Source: Vibrio methylphosphonaticus (lineage in GTDB: Bacteria > Pseudomonadota > Gammaproteobacteria > Enterobacterales > Vibrionaceae). From it: a stretch of DNA of 64,000 nucleotides. A model generated the notes under the pieces. It searched no databases. It was not told the origin of the DNA and saw nothing but the letters and a program-made list of their open reading frames with translations. The position numbers and the translations under genes are program-made. Positions 62,415 to 64,000 of the stretch are shown piece after piece. The stretch covers positions 1 through 64,000 of the forward strand of contig NZ_JAMKMS010000001.1 of the NCBI RefSeq assembly GCF_023634655.1. Reading direction: 5' to 3'. Positions within the stretch are counted from its first letter, which is position 1. The number at the start of each line of letters is the position of its first letter.

Positions 62415-63014
62415 TTAGCCATTGGGCTTGGGTTCAAGTAATCCGTGCTTCGTTATCGCTTTTTCTATGTAGCTCAGCATTGCTTCGCAGTTGGGCTGCG
62501 CCACTAATTGTTCAAATTCGTGGCAGGATACTGGCAATACTTCTAACCACCTTTGACTAACCCAAGTCGCGTCGTCATAGAAACAATGTAAATACAGCGA
62601 CTCTAGGGTAGGAAACGCGTTGTAGACTTCTTGTAATCGTTCCCCTATAAACGCTTGATGTTTACTTAAGGTTAGAGGTTGCCATGACGGTAACCAATCG
62701 ACATCAGCGACTCTCAAACCATCGTGCTCGCTAACCACGTTATTGATTAAAAAACGCTTGATACCCGACACGGTTATCCCCAACAGGCCGCCTTCCAAAA
62801 CTTCAAAGTCAACGATACTAACGAATGTCCCTATCTGCGTCACATTGCTTGGTGCACTACCTGCGCTCTCGTCAATTAAACACATGCCAAAACCAGCGCT
62901 CTCTTTTAAACACTGAGTCACCATTCGCTTGTAGCGAGGTTCGAAGATTCGTAATTTCATTTTCCCTTCGGGTAACACAATGGACCCCAGAGGAAATAAC
63001 ATTATTTGAGACAT
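62415..63014 (-). CDS. Lon substrate-binding (LON-N) domain protein
   Basis: Contains only the N-terminal substrate-recognition domain of Lon, without ATPase or protease domains. Landmarks are MLFPLGSIVLPEGKMKLRIFEPRYKRMV at the start, GTFVSIVDFEVLEGGLLGITVSGIKRFLI, and a helical C-terminus. It is 199 aa, typical of stand-alone members whose function is unknown. It lies upstream of the sigma/anti-sigma operon in the same direction, with a 112-bp gap holding the latter's promoter. Confidence 0.9.
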   Translation of the reverse strand: MSQIMLFPLGSIVLPEGKMKLRIFEPRYKRMVTQCLKESAGFGMCLIDESAGSAPSNVTQIGTFVSIVDFEVLEGGLLGITVSGIKRFLINNVVSEHDGLRVADVDWLPSWQPLTLSKHQAFIGERLQEVYNAFPTLESLYLHCFYDDATWVSQRWLEVLPVSCHEFEQLVAQPNCEAMLSYIEKAITKHGLLEPKPNG

Positions 63015-63325
63015 TCAAGCTCCTTATCGATATGCACAACGTTTTTACGCAGCAATCAGGAAATTCGATCATCGCATAAAAGTTTGTTAGCAAACCTAGC
63101 AAGCTTGTTAATAAAACGATGCCCAACATTGGTTGATTTGTATGCGATTCATAAAAGTTCCCTTTAACCTTTAATAAGTGTGATGGCAGTCTCAATATTT
63201 AGCAACCGTTTGCGATGTTGCACATTTACTTTGAGACACAAATCGCTATCATGCGTCCCCATCGGATGAGTTCGCACGGAAAGCGACCAATTTTCAGTAC
63301 AACTTTAAAAAGAGTAGTTCTCATT
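63015..63325. other. intergenic region upstream of ompK, no gene seen
   Basis: About 310 bp between the divergent LON-domain gene and ompK. It must contain the ompK promoter. I see no clear regulator site and no credible ORF. Confidence 0.4.
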
Positions 63326-64000
63326 ATGCGTAAATCACTTTTAGCTCTTGGCGTTGTTGCAGCAGCGGCTTCAGTTCCAGCTTCAGCAGAATATCTATAC
63401 GGTTTCGGTGGTGTTTATCTTGATCACCAAAGCTGGGATCACGGTTTTAGCCCAGTCAATGACAATGTTGGCGACCAACGTAACCAGTTTGTTCTAGGTC
63501 TTGAAGGTGGTGCTGGATTTACTTGGGGTGAGATTTACGGTTTCTACGATCGTGAAAGTGTTGAGAAGAACTCATCAGAGCAAAAGAACTCAATGAAAGG
63601 TTCTGCGCACGTTTACCTAGGCGACTCTGGCGTATCTTTGTACGGTCAGTTCTATCACCACGATAACCCAGGACAAAGCGAAACTAACCGCGTGCTAGGT
63701 GTTGGCTATACAGCACTTCAAGGCGATAACTGGTTTTTCAAACCATGGGTGGGTGTTCATGACATCACATCATGGGATTCGTACTCTGCTCAAGATGGGT
63801 ATGAGAACGTAAATGGTAACAACGGCTACATGGCTGGTTGGACAGCACGTTACGGCTTTAACGCTTTTGGCCAAAACTTCTCGTTCGTAAACTGGAACGA
63901 AATCGAATTTGATCGCAACGATGAGTACGCTCATAACCAAGGCGGAAAAACTGGCTTGAACGGCGCACTACTATTCAACTGGCACGCAACTGAAAACGTT
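63326..64000 (+). CDS. ompK: outer membrane protein OmpK, 3' end outside window
   Basis: Vibrio outer-membrane barrel of the nucleoside-specific channel (Tsx-like) family, known as the receptor for phage KVP40. ATG 63326 begins a signal peptide (MRKSLLALGVVAAAASVPASA) followed by EYLYGFGGVYLDHQSWDHGF. Aromatic-rich amphipathic strands follow (WGEIYGFYDRE, SLYGQFYHHDN, WFFKPWVGVHD). The frame is open to the window edge, giving 225 residues of a protein of about 260-270. It is the last feature in the window. Confidence 0.95.
   Translation, partial: MRKSLLALGVVAAAASVPASAEYLYGFGGVYLDHQSWDHGFSPVNDNVGDQRNQFVLGLEGGAGFTWGEIYGFYDRESVEKNSSEQKNSMKGSAHVYLGDSGVSLYGQFYHHDNPGQSETNRVLGVGYTALQGDNWFFKPWVGVHDITSWDSYSAQDGYENVNGNNGYMAGWTARYGFNAFGQNFSFVNWNEIEFDRNDEYAHNQGGKTGLNGALLFNWHATENV

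Noticed and set aside
62872..63195. 107-codon minus-strand ORF overlapping the LON-domain gene start
   Set aside because: Different frame of the same strand as a well-supported gene, with no family pattern.

Overview
The window is chromosomal DNA from a marine gammaproteobacterium of the genus Vibrio. Supporting this are a complete nqrABCDEF cluster with apbE and nqrM, OmpK at the right edge, the order truC-yqcC-csrB-yaiI-proBA-crl-frsA-gpt, and the block pgpA-thiL-nusB-ribH-ribBA-ribE-ribD-nrdR. Species cannot be fixed from sequence reading alone.

Region 1 (1-2558) is the right end of an integrated element. It holds the tail of an unknown gene, a 132-aa orphan, a 28-aa putative membrane microprotein and a P4-type tyrosine integrase. 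Four GTTAA boxes lie at exact 10-bp spacing upstream of the integrase, followed by a 19-bp tRNA 3' end (most like tRNA-Arg) that looks like attR. Region 2 (2559-4103) is accessory DNA: an IS3-type transposase remnant, a 187-aa protein with resemblance to ribosome-inactivating proteins, a Cys-rich 51-aa ORF and a 121-aa orphan translationally overlapping it.

Region 3 (4123-23077) is mixed chromosomal DNA: a long RluA-family pseudouridine synthase, a protein with phage-like repeats, a CRP-site-preceded ascorbate-type PTS (ulaB-ulaA-ulaC like), a BOF-family periplasmic protein with a triplicated ribosome-binding region, a TrmH-family methyltransferase, ferredoxin, a FAD oxidoreductase, two small envelope proteins around a 10-bp/7-bp tandem repeat tract, a BCCT transporter, a DEAD-family helicase, a YehS-like protein, a chemoreceptor, a crotonase-fold protein and small orphans.

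Region 4 (23176-44640) is core: an acyltransferase, the riboflavin/thiamine/NusB operon on the minus strand, NrdR, TruC-YqcC, the CsrB regulatory RNA with a distal GacA/UvrY-type palindrome, proBA, crl-frsA, gpt and a purine permease with a PurR box. Between the permease and pepD lies a minus-strand transcript with a promoter, CRP site, 27-aa ORF, C-rich sites and a terminator. It fits the VcdRP dual-function RNA described in V. cholerae.

Region 5 (44772-64000) holds an NSS transporter, dinB with a Gre-like gene and yggN, the Na+-translocating NADH:quinone reductase operon with its maturation factors, bolA, rlmG, a yajG-cyclophilin-ampG group, an ECF sigma/ChrR anti-sigma pair with a likely autoregulatory promoter, a Lon-substrate-binding-domain protein and the start of ompK.

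A recurrent theme is short perfect or near-perfect tandem duplications (13-20 bp units) just after stop codons or around ribosome-binding sites.
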